DNA of 64,000 nucleotides from Winogradskyella thalassocola (GCF_900099995.1 NZ_FNCZ01000007.1:1-64000); one strand, 5' to 3'; counted from the stretch's first letter, positions 32,018 to 42,077 are shown. Numbers and translations: made by a program. Notes: generated from the sequence alone by a model not told the origin.

Positions 32018-35000
32018 ATGAAAAATTGCTATTTAATCTCTCTTCTCTTATTTACAATGCATTGTTTTGGGCAGCAAAAACAATTCAACATTACCTGGAA
32101 TGGTTCTAAAGTTTTAGAAACAGGTTATAGTAAAATTGAAGTTCCTGCTTTTGATGAAAATAATTTTGATTATGACGATAGTAAGGGTCTAACCTTTTTT
32201 GCACAATGGGAAAGTAATGGAGGACAAATTGATGAGAATTCAGTTGTAGTTACCAATATTGCTTATGAGACCATTTCTTCAAATGAATTAAAAGGGGTAA
32301 ACCCAGAGCTTGTGCCAACCGCTCCAAAGTATAAGTTATATAATACGAATGCTAGAGGACAGTATAGTGTTTATTTTGAATTAAGTCCTATTATTAAAGA
32401 TCGAGGCATTTTTAAGAGAATTACAGCTTTTACTGTAAACTATAACGCACGTTCTAGTCGCTTTACAAATAGTGTTATGGGTGTCACTGAAGTTACCAAC
32501 TCAGTATTAAGTTCAGGACAATGGTTTCGATTTTATATTGAAGACTCAGGAGTATTCAAATTATCTAAGAGTTTTTTGAGTGGTTTAGGAGTGAATACAA
32601 ATTCTGTTGATCCGAGAACGATAAAGATTTATGGCAATGGTGGGCGTATGTTGCCATTGCTAAATTCTGAGAACTATCCATTTGATGTTGTAGAAAATGC
32701 AGTGAGATTTGTAGGTGAAGAAGATGGTAGTTTTGATAATGCGGATTACATTCTTTTTTATGGTGAGGGACCTAAAACGTATAGTGAAGAAAGTGAAACC
32801 AACTTAAATTTATATACAGATAAGACCTATTATTACGTAAATATTAGTTCAGGGAACGGAAAGCGTATTCAAGAAATGCCTACGATTGATGCTTCTGCAA
32901 ATATTGAAATTAATACGTTTCAAGATTATCAGTTTTATGAAGTTGATGAGTATAACCTTGCAAAGCTAGGTCGTCGTTGGTTTGGTGATGATTTTGATAT
33001 TGAAAACCAAAGGTCTTATGAATTTGAATTTCCGAACTTAGTCACTAGCATTCCTGTAGATTTTAGAATAGCAGTTGGTTCTGTTTCAGAAGTAGCAACA
33101 ACTATGAAGGTTACAATTAATGGTAATCAGGTGACGACTTTAGGATTGGGAGCCATAAGCCCAGGTTCAGTTTTGGCAACCGCTGCAGCTTACAATCAAC
33201 AACAGAATATAACTTCTGATGCTATTACAGTAGCTTTTGATTATAACAATAGTGGAAATCCATCTGCTAATGCATTTCTAGATTATATTAATATTGAAGC
33301 CACTCGGAGTTTAAGATATGAAGGTGATCAGTTAGTTTTTAAAAATAAGGATGTAATTACCACACCAGGAATTGCTAAGTATAATATTACTAACACCACC
33401 AATGTTAAGGAGATTTGGGATATAACCAATCGTTTTAATGTGAGTACGATTGTCAATTCGGGCAATGCAAGTACGTTGTCCTTTAAAGCACAGTCTGGTG
33501 AGGAAAGAACGTATCTCGCATTTTCTAACGCTAACGTTTTTATTCCTAAAACAGATTCTAGGACTACAGTTGCGAATCAAAATTTAAAAGGGACAATTTT
33601 TAACAATGCTCAAGGACAATTTGAAGATATTGATTATATCATTTTATCTCCTTCTGAATTTTTAGCGCAAGCCGAACGTTTGGCACAAATTAATAGGAAT
33701 CAATATAATCTGAATGTAAAGGTGGTTGACCTTCAGAGTGTTTACAATGAGTTCAGCACTGGTAGCCAAGATATCGCGGCATTACGTAATTTTATTAAGT
33801 ATGTTTATGATAATGCAAGTACTCCAAGTAAACGTTTAAAATACCTTTGTTTGTTTGGGGATGGGTCGTATGATTATAAAAATAGAATACGTAATAACAC
33901 TAATTTAGTGCCTTCATGGTACACAAATACGAGTTTTAGTTTAACAAGTTCATTTGTTTCAGATGATTTTTATGCCATGTTAGACGACAATGAGGGAGGC
34001 ATGATAAATGCTATTGACCGAATGGACATAGCCGTGGGTAGAATTTTAGCAGAAGATGTGCAGCGTGCTAAAGAAATGGTAGATAAAATATATGCCTATT
34101 ATCAACCAGAAGCATATGGTAGTTGGAGAAATAATATACTGCTGATTTCTGATGATGTTGATGAAGCTTGGGAAAAAAGATTACAAGAGACAACAGATGA
34201 TTTAGGAACAACCTTAGATGAAGAAAAACCATTTTTAAATGTTATAAAAATACATTCAGATGCGTTTGAACAAGAGTCTTCAGCGGCAGGAAATAGATAT
34301 CCTAAAGTTAATGATGCTATTAAAGATGCTATTGAAGTTGGGGCCTTAGTGGTTAATTATTTTGGTCATGGAGGTGAAGATGGAATTGCCAAAGAAAGGA
34401 TTTTTGATAAAATAGATTCGCAAGACATTAATAATATATGTAAGTATAATTTGTTCATTACCGTTACTTGTGAGTACACTAAATTTGATGACCCAAACAG
34501 AGAAACTGCTGGTGAATATACATTTTGGAACACAAATGGTGGTGCCGTTGCTTTAATTACGACCACACGACAAATAATCGTTTCAGTTGGTGAATCGCTT
34601 AATAACGTTTTGGATGATTACCTATTTGCATTTGGCTCTAGCGATTATGTGTCTATGGCAGAAGCATTGCGGTTAACTAAAACAAATAATAATATTTCAG
34701 GTTCTAGTCAAAAACGATTAGTATTTTTTATTGGAGATCCTGCTATGAAATTAGCCTTCGCGCAACCAGATATTAGATTAACAAAAGTAAATGATGTTGA
34801 GATCACTCAACCAATCGATGTTTTAAAAGCTTTAAGTTATACAAAGCTAGCTGGTGAGGTAGTTGATACAAACGGTAATTTACTTTCTAATTATAATGGT
34901 ACATTAACAGCTACAGTTTTCGATAAAGAAATCGCGCGTCAAACATTGGCCAACGATGGTGTTACAGATACGAGTGGAGAACTTATTATAATGGATTTTA

Positions 35001-35878
35001 CAACTTTAGGTGAAGTCATTTTTAAAGGTCAAGCAAGTGTTGTTAATGGATTGTTCGAGTTCGATTTTATTGTGCCAAAAGATATTGGAATTCCTGTTGG
35101 TAATGGAAAAGTGAGTTTTTATGCACAAACAACCAATTCACTTTCAGATCAAGCAGGAGCCAATTTTGATATTCAAATTGGAGGTATCAATGAAGATGCG
35201 CCAGAAGATAATATCGGACCTGTCATTAATTTATATATGAATGACGAAAACTTTGTCTCAGGAGGTATTACAAACGAGTCTCCAATTTTATTAGCAAAGC
35301 TTCAAGATGAAAACGGAATTAATACAGCAAGTGGTATAGGGCATGATATCACAGCTATTATTGATGGTGATGAAACCAATCCAATAGTATTAAATAATTA
35401 TTATCAAGCCGATGTAGATGATTATACAAATGGTACAGTATCCTATCCATTTAGAGATTTAGAACCTGGTTTGCATACACTAACATTAAAAGCTTGGGAT
35501 GTTTATAATAATTCTTCTACGGCAGAAATTCAATTTATAGTTTTTGATAAAGATGAAGAATTAGTCATAAATAATGTTCTAAACTATCCTAATCCATTTG
35601 TAAGTTATACCGAGTTTTGGTTTAATCACAATAGCGTAGAGCCTTTAGATATATCTGTACAAATATTTACAGTTTCAGGTAAATTGGTACGAACTTTAAA
35701 CGGTCAAACCACAGGTGGAAGCAAAGCTGTGAGTTCTTTGTCTAAAGATATTATTTGGGATGGACGAGACGATTTTGGTGATAAAATAGGAAAAGGAGTG
35801 TATGTCTATAAACTAAAAGTGAAATCTAACCGTTTAAATAAACAGGTTGAAAAAATTCAAAAACTTGTCATACTATAA
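32018..35878 (+). CDS. porU: type IX secretion system sortase PorU
   Basis: 1286-aa surface protease of the gingipain (C25) family that removes T9SS C-terminal signals and attaches cargo to lipopolysaccharide. Signal peptide at 1-18 (MKNCYLISLLLFTMHCFG). The C25 catalytic domain lies at about 540-920, with the His in LVVNYFGHGGEDG and the Cys in FITVTCEYTKFDDP. The C-terminal Ig-like and CTD-type region ends GVYVYKLKVKSNRLNKQVEK. Length is typical (~1280). porV follows after 65 bp with its own promoter; gldJ is divergent upstream. Confidence 0.95.
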   Translation: MKNCYLISLLLFTMHCFGQQKQFNITWNGSKVLETGYSKIEVPAFDENNFDYDDSKGLTFFAQWESNGGQIDENSVVVTNIAYETISSNELKGVNPELVPTAPKYKLYNTNARGQYSVYFELSPIIKDRGIFKRITAFTVNYNARSSRFTNSVMGVTEVTNSVLSSGQWFRFYIEDSGVFKLSKSFLSGLGVNTNSVDPRTIKIYGNGGRMLPLLNSENYPFDVVENAVRFVGEEDGSFDNADYILFYGEGPKTYSEESETNLNLYTDKTYYYVNISSGNGKRIQEMPTIDASANIEINTFQDYQFYEVDEYNLAKLGRRWFGDDFDIENQRSYEFEFPNLVTSIPVDFRIAVGSVSEVATTMKVTINGNQVTTLGLGAISPGSVLATAAAYNQQQNITSDAITVAFDYNNSGNPSANAFLDYINIEATRSLRYEGDQLVFKNKDVITTPGIAKYNITNTTNVKEIWDITNRFNVSTIVNSGNASTLSFKAQSGEERTYLAFSNANVFIPKTDSRTTVANQNLKGTIFNNAQGQFEDIDYIILSPSEFLAQAERLAQINRNQYNLNVKVVDLQSVYNEFSTGSQDIAALRNFIKYVYDNASTPSKRLKYLCLFGDGSYDYKNRIRNNTNLVPSWYTNTSFSLTSSFVSDDFYAMLDDNEGGMINAIDRMDIAVGRILAEDVQRAKEMVDKIYAYYQPEAYGSWRNNILLISDDVDEAWEKRLQETTDDLGTTLDEEKPFLNVIKIHSDAFEQESSAAGNRYPKVNDAIKDAIEVGALVVNYFGHGGEDGIAKERIFDKIDSQDINNICKYNLFITVTCEYTKFDDPNRETAGEYTFWNTNGGAVALITTTRQIIVSVGESLNNVLDDYLFAFGSSDYVSMAEALRLTKTNNNISGSSQKRLVFFIGDPAMKLAFAQPDIRLTKVNDVEITQPIDVLKALSYTKLAGEVVDTNGNLLSNYNGTLTATVFDKEIARQTLANDGVTDTSGELIIMDFTTLGEVIFKGQASVVNGLFEFDFIVPKDIGIPVGNGKVSFYAQTTNSLSDQAGANFDIQIGGINEDAPEDNIGPVINLYMNDENFVSGGITNESPILLAKLQDENGINTASGIGHDITAIIDGDETNPIVLNNYYQADVDDYTNGTVSYPFRDLEPGLHTLTLKAWDVYNNSSTAEIQFIVFDKDEELVINNVLNYPNPFVSYTEFWFNHNSVEPLDISVQIFTVSGKLVRTLNGQTTGGSKAVSSLSKDIIWDGRDDFGDKIGKGVYVYKLKVKSNRLNKQVEKIQKLVIL

Positions 35879-35894
35879 TAATAATTTATATTTG
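35865..35894 (+). promoter_or_regulatory. porV promoter overlapping the end of porU
   Basis: TTG (35865-35867), a 19-bp spacer and TATATTTG (35887-35894) match the Bacteroidetes promoter consensus. The -33 element lies inside the last codons of porU, so porV can be expressed separately. Confidence 0.65.
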
Positions 35895-35943
35895 CTAACG
35901 AATTAATACTATTGAAGAGGTATTAATATTTCAAAAATTGAAC

Positions 35944-37182
35944 ATGAAGAAACATTTTATAACCCTTATCGCACTTTTAACAATTGGAACTACAAATGCT
36001 CAGACAACAGTAGTTTTACCAGATAGTTTTGATAGTAGAGTTATCACTACAGGCTTACCTTTTATGTTAATTGCACCAGATGCTAGATCTGCTTCTTTAG
36101 GAGATATGGGTGTCGCAACCTCAGTAGATGGGTTTTCACAACAATACAATCCTGCAAAATATGTGTTTTCAGAAACCAAGCAAGGGGTTAGTATAAGTTA
36201 TACTCCTTATTTAACGCGATTGGTAAATGACATTTCCTTGAGTTATGTAACGTATTTTAATAGAATAAATGATGTCAGTGCATTTTCTGTAGGTCTTAAG
36301 TATTTTTCACTTGGTGAAATTGTTTTAACTCAAGATGCTAATGATCCTGGTACTGCCGTTAAGCCTAACGAATATGCTATCGATGGAGCATACACCTTAC
36401 GATTAAGTAATCAGTTTTCTATGGCTGTAGCTTTACGTTATATGAGATCGGCATTAAGAATAGGGCAAGTAGATTCTAATGCACAACCTGGCAGTACTTT
36501 TGGTGCTGATATTACTGGTTATTATCAAAGTGAAGAAGAAGCTTATAATGATTTTAATGGACGATGGAGAGCAGGTTTTGCAATTCAAAACTTAGGACCA
36601 AAATTTAAGTATGATGATGCTGGTAATGATGTTTTTCAACCTACAAATTTAAGATTAGGAGCTGGTTTCGATTTTATCTTCGATCAATATAGTAAACTAG
36701 CTGTTACCGGAGAGGTTTCTAAATATTTAGTGCCGACACCTCCTATTTATGGTAATGAATATAACTATGAAGACGATAATGGAAATGGCCAGTATGATGA
36801 AGGAGAAGAGTATGGTAATCCAATTACTAGAGATATTATCATAGATGGTCAAGATCCTGATGTTAGTTTTTTAAATGGAGTGTTTCAATCGTTTGGTGAT
36901 GCGCCAGGAGGTTTTAGTGAAGAGCTAAGAGAGTTTACTTGGGCATTAAGTGCAGAATATACATATCAAGAGAATTTTTCTTTTAGAACTGGTTATTTTA
37001 ATGAAGCCGATGATAAAGGGGCGCGTAAGTTTTTTGCGCTTGGAGCAGGATTTAAATATACCACTATAAATGTAGATTTATCATACTTATTCTCAGCGTC
37101 TAAGATCCAAAGTCCTTTAGAAAATACCTTGCGTTTTTCACTAACCTTTAATTTTGGTGATGGTGAATACGATGAATATTAA
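35944..37182 (+). CDS. porV: type IX secretion system outer-membrane shuttle protein PorV
   Basis: 412-aa outer-membrane barrel (FadL-like fold) that ferries T9SS cargo from the translocon to PorU. Signal peptide MKKHFITLIALLTIGTTNAQ at the N terminus. Conserved PFMLIAPDARSASLGDMGVAT and the terminal strand LRFSLTFNFGDGEYDEY are diagnostic of PorV/LptO. I chose the ATG at 35944; a TTG six bases upstream is in frame but unneeded. It partners with porU directly upstream. Confidence 0.95.
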   Translation: MKKHFITLIALLTIGTTNAQTTVVLPDSFDSRVITTGLPFMLIAPDARSASLGDMGVATSVDGFSQQYNPAKYVFSETKQGVSISYTPYLTRLVNDISLSYVTYFNRINDVSAFSVGLKYFSLGEIVLTQDANDPGTAVKPNEYAIDGAYTLRLSNQFSMAVALRYMRSALRIGQVDSNAQPGSTFGADITGYYQSEEEAYNDFNGRWRAGFAIQNLGPKFKYDDAGNDVFQPTNLRLGAGFDFIFDQYSKLAVTGEVSKYLVPTPPIYGNEYNYEDDNGNGQYDEGEEYGNPITRDIIIDGQDPDVSFLNGVFQSFGDAPGGFSEELREFTWALSAEYTYQENFSFRTGYFNEADDKGARKFFALGAGFKYTTINVDLSYLFSASKIQSPLENTLRFSLTFNFGDGEYDEY

Positions 37183-37206
37183 AATTTATAACTAAATTGA
37201 GATATT

Positions 37207-37241
37207 AAAAACTATTGTTTATTAAAGCAATAGTTTTTTTG
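37207..37241 (+). terminator. intrinsic terminator after porV
   Basis: AAAAACTATTG (37207-37217), a 10-nt loop, CAATAGTTTTT (37228-37238) and a T tract. It ends 20 bp before the cytidine deaminase gene. Confidence 0.8.
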
Positions 37242-37261
37242 TCTAAAATAAATAGCAAACT

Positions 37262-37744
37262 ATGAAGGAAGTCAAAATAGAAACCACATTACAAGTCTAT
37301 GATGATATTAATGAGCTTCCTAAGGCTATTCAAAACTTAATGAATACAGCCATAGAAGCGAGAGAGAATGCGTACGCACCTTATTCAAAATTTAATGTAG
37401 GAGCTGCTATTTTACTCGATAATAGTATTGTGGTCATTGGAAGTAATCAAGAAAATGCATGTTTTCCTTCGGGTCTATGCGCAGAACGCACAGCAATATA
37501 TTATGCTGGAGCAAAGTATCCAAAAGCCAAGATTTTAAAAATGGCAATAACGGCTTCATCTCAAAATCAAGTCACGGATAAACCTATTCCACCATGTGGA
37601 GCGTGTAGGCAATCTATAGCAGAATACGAAATAAAACAAGATCAACCCATCGAAATTTACTTCATGGGAGCGCAAGGCAAGGTGGTAAAATCAAATTCAT
37701 TGGCTAATTTATTGCCACTTCTTTTTGAAAGTTCAGTATTATAA
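37262..37744 (+). CDS. cdd: cytidine deaminase
   Basis: 160-aa zinc enzyme deaminating (deoxy)cytidine to (deoxy)uridine for pyrimidine salvage. The catalytic motif NACFPSGLCAERTAIYYA holds the zinc-ligand Cys and the catalytic Glu, and the second zinc motif is PPCGACRQSIAEY. Substrate-binding YSKFNVGAAIL is also conserved. Single-domain tetrameric class; slightly longer than the ~135-aa minimum because of an N-terminal extension. It lies between porV and the pyruvate dehydrogenase genes. Confidence 0.95.
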   Translation: MKEVKIETTLQVYDDINELPKAIQNLMNTAIEARENAYAPYSKFNVGAAILLDNSIVVIGSNQENACFPSGLCAERTAIYYAGAKYPKAKILKMAITASSQNQVTDKPIPPCGACRQSIAEYEIKQDQPIEIYFMGAQGKVVKSNSLANLLPLLFESSVL

Positions 37745-37819
37745 GGTTTTCGTTGCAAAAAAATCAGTAATCTTCCTTTTTTTTACGATATACTACTTCT
37801 TCATTATTGTCTAAAGTGT

Positions 37820-37827
37820 TATTTTTG
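37820..37827 (+). promoter_or_regulatory. -7 box upstream of the pyruvate dehydrogenase genes
   Basis: TATTTTTG (37820-37827) fits TAnnTTTG and is 28 bp upstream of the E1 alpha ATG. No -33 TTTG at the usual 17-23 bp was found, so confidence is moderate. Confidence 0.4.
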
Positions 37828-37855
37828 TTATTCTATTTAAAGAACTCATCAAGAA

Positions 37856-38857
37856 ATGCAAAAAATAACTAAAGAAGTTTACCTAAAGTGGTACGAGGAC
37901 ATGTTATTCTGGCGTAAGTTTGAAGACAAACTTGCCGCAGTTTACATTCAACAAAAAGTTAGAGGATTCCTTCACTTGTATAATGGTCAAGAGGCTGTAT
38001 TAGCAGGAGCTTTACATGCTATGGATTTAACCAAAGACAAAATGATTACAGCATACCGTAATCACGTTCAGCCAATAGGCATGGGTGTAGATCCGAAACG
38101 TGTTATGGCAGAGTTGTTTGGAAAAGCAACAGGTACATCAATGGGGCTTGGTGGATCTATGCATATTTTCTCTAAAGAATTTCGTTTTTATGGAGGTCAC
38201 GGTATTGTAGGTGGTCAGATTCCTTTAGGAGCTGGTATTGCATTTGGTGATAAATATCACGATAAAGATGCTGTTACTATTTGCTGTTTTGGTGATGGTG
38301 CTGCGAGACAAGGATCGTTACACGAAACGTTTAATTTAGCAATGCTTTGGAATTTACCAGTTGTATTCGTTTGTGAAAACAACGGTTATGCGATGGGAAC
38401 TTCAGTAGCACGTACTGCAAACCATACAGATATTTGGAAACTAGGTCTTGGTTATGATATGCCTTCTGGACCAGTAGATGGGATGAATCCTATTAAAGTT
38501 GCTGAAGCTTTTGATGAAGCAATTCAACGTGCTAGAAAAGGTGGTGGACCTTCATTTTTAGAAGTGAAAACATACCGTTATAGAGGGCATTCAATGTCTG
38601 ATGCACAGCATTATAGAACAAAAGATGAGGTGGCTGAGTACAAGAAAATTGACCCAATTACACAAGTAAAAGATATCATTCTTGAAAATAAATATGCGAC
38701 CGAAGCAGATTTAAAAGCGATTGACAAAGATGTTAAGAAACGCGTTGCAGAGTGTGAGAAATTCGCAGATGAATCTCCATATCCAGAAAAGAATGTGATG
38801 TACGATGTTGTATATGAACAAGAAGATTACCCATTTATAGACCACAAAATTAAGTAA
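37856..38857 (+). CDS. pdhA: pyruvate dehydrogenase E1 component, alpha subunit
   Basis: 333-aa thiamine-diphosphate enzyme subunit of the pyruvate dehydrogenase complex (pyruvate to acetyl-CoA). The ThDP-binding motif GDGAARQGSLHETFNLAMLW.. NN is clear, with the phosphorylation-loop-like region YRYRGHSMSDAQHYRTKDE near residue 240. Full family length. The E2 gene follows after 3 bp. No E1 beta gene is in this cluster, so it must be encoded elsewhere, which is usual in Flavobacteriaceae. Confidence 0.95.
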   Translation: MQKITKEVYLKWYEDMLFWRKFEDKLAAVYIQQKVRGFLHLYNGQEAVLAGALHAMDLTKDKMITAYRNHVQPIGMGVDPKRVMAELFGKATGTSMGLGGSMHIFSKEFRFYGGHGIVGGQIPLGAGIAFGDKYHDKDAVTICCFGDGAARQGSLHETFNLAMLWNLPVVFVCENNGYAMGTSVARTANHTDIWKLGLGYDMPSGPVDGMNPIKVAEAFDEAIQRARKGGGPSFLEVKTYRYRGHSMSDAQHYRTKDEVAEYKKIDPITQVKDIILENKYATEADLKAIDKDVKKRVAECEKFADESPYPEKNVMYDVVYEQEDYPFIDHKIK

Positions 38858-38860
38858 ACT

Positions 38861-40501
38861 ATGGCAGAAGTAATAAATATGCCGCGTTTGAGCGACACCA
38901 TGGAAGAAGGAACTGTTGCCTCTTGGTTAAAAAAAGTTGGTGACAAAGTTGAAGAAGGCGATATTTTAGCTGAAATCGAAACAGATAAAGCAACGATGGA
39001 GTTCGAATCTTTTAACGAAGGAACGCTATTGCATATTGGTATTCAAGAAGGTGAAACTGCTAAAGTTGATACCCTTTTAGCTATTATAGGTGAAGAAGGT
39101 GAAGATATTTCTAGTTATTTAAGTGGAGATTCAACATCAGATGACTCTGAAGAAGACGTAAATTCTGACTCTGAAGAAAAAGAAACTGAAACCGAAACTG
39201 AAAGTTCTGATTCTAGTGAGGCGCAAGAATTACCAGAAGGAGTTATCGTTGTTACCATGCCACGTTTAAGTGATACCATGGAAGAAGGAACTGTGGCGAC
39301 TTGGTTAAAGAAAGTTGGTGATGACGTTGAAGAAGGTGACATTCTTGCGGAAATTGAAACAGATAAGGCAACAATGGAATTTGAATCGTTCCAATCTGGA
39401 AATTTATTACATATTGGTTTAGAAGAAGGTGAGTCTGCTAAAGTAGATTCATTATTAGCGATAATAGGTCCTAAAGGAACTGATGTTTCTGGGATTGCTA
39501 AAAATTTTAAAACTGAAGGCTCAGAAGCAAAGAAAGAAGCCCCTAAGGCTGAAGTTAAAAAGGAAGCGCCAAAAGCTGAAACTAAAAAAGTAGAAGCGCC
39601 AAAAGCTGAAGAAAAGAAAGAAGCGCCAAAAGCGTCAGCGTCAACTTCTGGCCGTATTTTTGTGTCTCCATTAGCTAAAAAAATGGCTGAGGAAAAAGGT
39701 GTTGATTTAAATCAAGTTAAAGGGTCTGGTGAAAACGGTAGAATTGTAAAGAAAGATATTGAAAACTTTACACCTGCTGCACAGGGAGCATCTGTCGGTA
39801 AATTTGTTGCCACTGGTCAAGAAGATTTTGATGAAATACCAAATTCAAACATGCGTAAAGCGATTGCTAAAAACTTAGCAAAATCTAAATTTACGGCACC
39901 GCATTATTATTTAAATGTGGAGTTTGATATGGAAAACGCCATTGCATTTAGAAAGCAATATAATTCTATCCCAGATACTAAGATTTCATACAACGATATG
40001 ATTGTAAAGGCATGTGCTTTAGCATTAAAGCAGCATCCTCAAGTAAATTCACAGTGGTTTGATGATAGAATGCAATTAAATAACCACGTTCACATTGGTG
40101 TCGCAGTTGCAGTGCCAGACGGTTTATTAGTACCAGTTGTTAAATTTGCGAATGAGCAAAGTTTAACTCAAATTGGTGGAGCTGTTAAAGAATTAGCAGG
40201 TAAAGCTAGAAATAAAAAGTTAGGACTAGACGAAATGGAAGGTAGTACTTTTACAATTTCTAACTTAGGAATGTTCGGTATTGATAGTTTTACATCAATT
40301 ATCAATCAGCCTAATTCGGCAATCTTATCTGTTGGAAATATTGTTGAAAAACCAGTAGTTAAAGACGGACAAATTGTAGTTGGTAACACCATGCAACTTT
40401 GTTTAGCTTGCGACCATAGAACGGTTGATGGAGCTACAGGTGCTCAATTTCTTCAAACTTTGAAAGGTTATATTGAAAATCCTGTGACGATGGTAGTGTA
40501 A
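38861..40501 (+). CDS. pdhC: dihydrolipoamide acetyltransferase (PDH E2) with two lipoyl domains
   Basis: 546-aa E2 core of the pyruvate dehydrogenase complex. Two near-identical lipoyl domains (~1-80 and ~130-206) each contain MPRLSDTMEEGTVA and the lipoylated Lys in EIETDKATMEFES. A K/E/A/P-rich hinge leads to a peripheral-subunit-binding domain (~268-305, FVSPLAKKMAEEKGVDL) and the acyltransferase domain (~325-546) with the catalytic DHRTVDGATGAQFL. Co-transcribed with pdhA (3-bp gap). The two lipoyl domains differ by few residues, indicating internal duplication or gene conversion. Confidence 0.95.
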   Translation: MAEVINMPRLSDTMEEGTVASWLKKVGDKVEEGDILAEIETDKATMEFESFNEGTLLHIGIQEGETAKVDTLLAIIGEEGEDISSYLSGDSTSDDSEEDVNSDSEEKETETETESSDSSEAQELPEGVIVVTMPRLSDTMEEGTVATWLKKVGDDVEEGDILAEIETDKATMEFESFQSGNLLHIGLEEGESAKVDSLLAIIGPKGTDVSGIAKNFKTEGSEAKKEAPKAEVKKEAPKAETKKVEAPKAEEKKEAPKASASTSGRIFVSPLAKKMAEEKGVDLNQVKGSGENGRIVKKDIENFTPAAQGASVGKFVATGQEDFDEIPNSNMRKAIAKNLAKSKFTAPHYYLNVEFDMENAIAFRKQYNSIPDTKISYNDMIVKACALALKQHPQVNSQWFDDRMQLNNHVHIGVAVAVPDGLLVPVVKFANEQSLTQIGGAVKELAGKARNKKLGLDEMEGSTFTISNLGMFGIDSFTSIINQPNSAILSVGNIVEKPVVKDGQIVVGNTMQLCLACDHRTVDGATGAQFLQTLKGYIENPVTMVV

Positions 40502-40517
40502 TTTGGTGATATAAATA

Positions 40518-41003
40518 ATGGCGTTTAGACTAAAAATAACCTCTATATTATTACTAATATGTATCTGTTACTCGTGTAGTGATGATGATTCTGAGAATAA
40601 CTTAAGGCAAAATCAAACTATAATATTTGGCTGGTTTGGAGATGGTTTATGTAGTGGTGACTGTACTTCAATATACAAGCTAGAGGATAATAAAGTCTAT
40701 AGAGATATAGATTATGCGGATATATCTGATATGCCTTTTCAGGGTAACTTTCAGGAAATGGAAAATGCAAATTTCCAAGATTATGTTGCTTTAATAAATC
40801 AATTGCCTAGTGATATTTTTAGTGAACCCAATGGCTATTTAGGTTGTGTTAACTGTACAGAAGATGTAGGTGGTTTATATGTAGAATATGATGTAAACGG
40901 TGAAACCAAAATATGGAAGATTAGAAACGGACAATCTCCAGATTATGTTCAAACATACAGAAGTCTTATACTAGATAAATTGGCCGAGTTAAACAGTCTT
41001 TAA
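40518..41003 (+). CDS. lipoprotein of unknown function
   Basis: 161-aa predicted lipoprotein: signal MAFRLKITSILLLICICYSC with Cys20, followed by acidic SDDDSEN. Contains two Cys pairs (LCSGDCTSIYKLE and GCVNCTEDVG) that could form disulfides after export, and a YVEYDVNGETKIWKIRNGQ strand pair. No family recognised. It begins 16 bp after the E2 stop, so read-through expression is possible, and is closed by a terminator at 41025. Confidence 0.75.
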   Translation: MAFRLKITSILLLICICYSCSDDDSENNLRQNQTIIFGWFGDGLCSGDCTSIYKLEDNKVYRDIDYADISDMPFQGNFQEMENANFQDYVALINQLPSDIFSEPNGYLGCVNCTEDVGGLYVEYDVNGETKIWKIRNGQSPDYVQTYRSLILDKLAELNSL

Positions 41004-41024
41004 TAGATTGAACTTTATACAATG

Positions 41025-41072
41025 AATCCTGTATCTCCCGATTGTTATCTGGATTGATACAGGATTTTTTTT
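41025..41072 (+). terminator. intrinsic terminator before the M28 peptidase gene
   Basis: AATCCTGTATC (41025-41035), a 20-nt loop, GATACAGGATT (41056-41066) and a T run to 41072. Closes the pdhA-pdhC-lipoprotein unit. Confidence 0.8.
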
Positions 41073-41096
41073 ATCTTTAAACACAAATATATCTTA

Positions 41097-42077
41097 ATGA
41101 TGAAAAAAATACTTTCAATAGTCTCAATCGCCTTGTTTTGTTCTTGCGCTTTTAATGTAAATGCGCCAGATGGAACCCCTGGAAAAGAGGGTGAAAATGC
41201 TAAGCCTATAATTACACAAGAATCCATTAAAGCAAGTATGAACTACTTAGCTTCAGACGAATTAGGCGGAAGAGAAACAGGAAGTGAAGGGCTTGAAAAA
41301 GCAGCCGTGTTTATTGAAGAGTATTTAACGTCTAATGGAATTAAACCGTACTTTAAAACTTATCGCGATTCCTTTAAGTTAAAAGATATAGACGCCTATA
41401 ATATTGTGGGTGTCGTGGAAGGGAATGATCCTAAACTTAAAAATGAATATGTTATTCTTGGTGGGCATTACGATCACATAGGACAAGGGAAAGTTGTAGA
41501 AGGAGATTCAATTGCAAATGGTGCTAATGACGATGCTTCAGGTACTATTGCCGCTATGGAGTTTGGAGCTTATTTTGCTAAAACAAAATCCAATAAGCGT
41601 AGTATTTTAATTACCTTATATGATGCTGAAGAAAGGGGATTAAAAGGATCTGCGCATTTAGCAGCACGTTTAAAAAATGAAGGCATAAATGCTTACACAA
41701 TGATTAATTTTGAAATGATTGGTGTACCTAGAGCTTCAACCGAAGCGTTGGCTTATATGAGTGGTTACGAGCGCTCTAATTTTGCAGAAACTTTAAATAG
41801 ATATGCAGGGGAGGAAGTTGTTGGTTTTTTTGAAGGCGCAAAAAAGATGAGTTTATTTATGAGATCAGATAACTTTCCTTTCTTTAAAGAGTTAAATATG
41901 CCTGCGCATGCCATTTCAACCTTCGACTTTACAAATTTTGATTACTATCACCATGTCGATGACGAAGCCGATAAAATGGATTATTTACACATGGCGAATT
42001 TCATGAATAAAATGATTCCTGCTTTAGAAGGCATGATGAATGCACCAACAAAAGAAGTGATTTTAAACGATGAGTAA
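41097..42077 (+). CDS. M28 family zinc metallopeptidase (aminopeptidase-like), lipoprotein
   Basis: 326-aa exported peptidase; N terminus MMKKILSIVSIALFCSC gives a likely lipobox (FCSC, Cys18). Zinc ligands and catalytic residues of the M28 family are visible in order: GGHYDHIG (His, Asp), GANDDASG (bridging Asp), YDAEERGLKGS (Glu pair), FEMIG (Glu/Asp site) and YYHHVDD (final His). Likely trims peptides in the periplasm or at the cell surface. The SDR gene overlaps its 3' end by 8 bp. Confidence 0.9.
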   Translation: MMKKILSIVSIALFCSCAFNVNAPDGTPGKEGENAKPIITQESIKASMNYLASDELGGRETGSEGLEKAAVFIEEYLTSNGIKPYFKTYRDSFKLKDIDAYNIVGVVEGNDPKLKNEYVILGGHYDHIGQGKVVEGDSIANGANDDASGTIAAMEFGAYFAKTKSNKRSILITLYDAEERGLKGSAHLAARLKNEGINAYTMINFEMIGVPRASTEALAYMSGYERSNFAETLNRYAGEEVVGFFEGAKKMSLFMRSDNFPFFKELNMPAHAISTFDFTNFDYYHHVDDEADKMDYLHMANFMNKMIPALEGMMNAPTKEVILNDE

